DNA of 64,000 nucleotides from Pteria penguin (taxonomy: Eukaryota > Mollusca > Bivalvia > Pterioida > Pteriidae), in NCBI GenBank assembly GCA_035048485.1, contig CM068584.1, positions 59,149,739-59,213,738 on the forward strand, written 5' to 3'. Position 1 is the first letter of the stretch, and every line of letters starts with the position of its first letter. The position numbers and the translations under genes are program-made. Shown in pieces: positions 63,131-64,000 of the stretch. The notes under the pieces were generated by a model. That model was not told where the DNA came from. It did not search any database and saw nothing but the letters and a program-made list of their open reading frames with translations.

Positions 63131-64000
63131 TTGAATAAGTATCAAGACATTTTTGATGGTCCTGATGGCAAAGTAGGTAGAACAGATATTGTAAAACACA
63201 CAACTAATACCGGTAACCACTCTCCCATCAAGTTACCTATGAGAAGACAACATTTGACACAAAAACCTGTTATAGAAAGAGAGTTAGAGTCAATGTTGAA
63301 ACAAGGGGTAATTGAACTTAGTGAAAGTCCTTGGTCCAGTCCCATACTCTTAGTCAAAAAGAAGGATGGCTCTATAAGATTTTGTATAGATTTTAGAACG
63401 TTAAATGCTGTTACAAAGAAGGATGCATATCCTCTTCCTAGAATAGACGAATGTTTAGAGTCCTTGGGAGGATCAAAATGGTTTTCCACCTTAGATTTAG
63501 CTTCAGGTTACTGGCAGTGTGAAGTCACAGAATGAGATAGACCTACAACAGCCTTTTCAACACATAAAGGGCTATTTCAATTCAAAGTTATGCCCTTTGG
63601 GCGTTGCAATGCGCCTGCCTGTTTTGAAGGATTAATGGAAATGATTTTGAAAGGTTTATTGTGGGAAAATGTCTCTGTTATGTTGATGATGTAATTGTCA
63701 TGGGGAAAACTTTCCAGGTAGGTTTGATTAATTTGGAGATAATTTTTGACAGATTAGATCAGCAAACCTTAAACTTAAACCAAAGGAATGTGTGCTCTTT
63801 CAAACAGTAGTTTTATTTTTGGGTCACAAAATAACAGAACAAGGTATAACAACAGATCCATCTAAAGTTAAGGCTGTAAGTGATTGGCAACAGCCTCAGT
63901 CTATATCTGAATTAAGAAATTTTCTGGGGTTAGTGGGATATTACAGGCGTTATATTCCTAATTTCAGTGAAATAGCAGCTCCTCTTACAAGATTAACTGA
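63131..64000 (+). pseudogene. reverse transcriptase of the second gypsy element, incomplete at the window end
   Basis: The frame 63131-63535 has NKYQDIFDGPDGKVGRTDIV, ELESMLKQGVIELSESPWSS, LVKKKDGSIRFCIDFRTLNA and WFSTLDLASGYWQCEV (first catalytic Asp). A TGA at 63533-63535 stops it. Further frames show MPFGRCNAPACFEGLMEMIL and CYVDDVIVMGK (YVDD, about 63678), then FLGLVGYYRRYIPNFSEIA near the end. The sequence leaves the window within the RT-RNase H connection. At least two frame breaks. Confidence 0.8.

Larger units (their letters stand above)
61909..64000 (+). mobile_element. Ty3/gypsy element (second), running off the window
   Basis: Fragment: nucleocapsid knuckle near 61985, protease near 62225, RT to the end. 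It is interrupted by a SINE (62560-62722). The 5' LTR and most of gag are missing, because the integrase pseudogene borders it directly. Confidence 0.8.

Overview
The window is eukaryotic: introns with GT/AG borders, TATA boxes, AATAAA signals, tRNA-derived SINEs and many degenerate transposable elements in AT-rich DNA. SINEs with a MetaSINE-like 3' core, the repeat family with GCTCACCTGAG ends, I/Nimb-type LINEs and a Polinton-type integrase point to an invertebrate, most likely a mollusc. That assignment is inference. No rRNA, free-standing tRNA gene or CRISPR array was seen.

Layout. 1-4.1 kb: AT-rich DNA, the last part of a Ty3/gypsy element with its polypurine tract and LTR start, and a degenerate tandem repeat. 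4.1-18.1 kb: three same-strand copies (A, B, C) of one RNase H-bearing non-LTR retrotransposon, joined head to tail with no spacer. B is the most complete but is broken and carries two SINEs. A and C have different internal deletions. Both UTRs hold hairpins supported by compensatory changes. 18.1-22.2 kb: mostly empty, then a decayed DDE-like transposase (minus). 22.8-24.3 and 47.6-50.2 kb: an inverted pair of one repeat family. 24.7-31.3 kb: a spliced minus-strand gene with a BEN domain; one intron holds an intact antisense Tc1/mariner transposase and two MITEs. 32.4-38.1 kb: a nearly full-length second LINE family (minus) whose 3' tail resembles the SINE tails. 38.2-44.3 kb: a Ty3/gypsy element (plus). 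44.8-46.8 kb: two exons of a Cys-rich gene with a 146-bp-period satellite in the intron. 52.0-54.4 kb: a TATA promoter with a mini-exon, then a hAT-derived (ZNF862/KIAA1586-like) gene with intron and lesions. 54.7-57.0 kb: a LINE fragment next to an unidentified exon. 57.6-58.2 kb: the 3' end of a third LINE type.

58.6-61.9 kb is the most unusual part: a compact cluster of an acidic protein, a tandem PC4-like protein, a BIR (IAP-like) protein and a Polinton/F54H12.3-type integrase. Three of the four have TATA-like boxes, and an 18-bp motif recurs in the intergenic gaps. All four genes carry frameshifts or stops, so it looks like a decayed Polinton- or adintovirus-like element. From 61.9 kb to the window end is another gypsy element with a SINE in it.

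Most of the window is therefore layered mobile DNA. Host-like genes are the BEN gene, the Cys-rich gene, the hAT-derived gene and the exon at 56.4-57.0 kb. Joins across introns rest on splice consensus and phase only.
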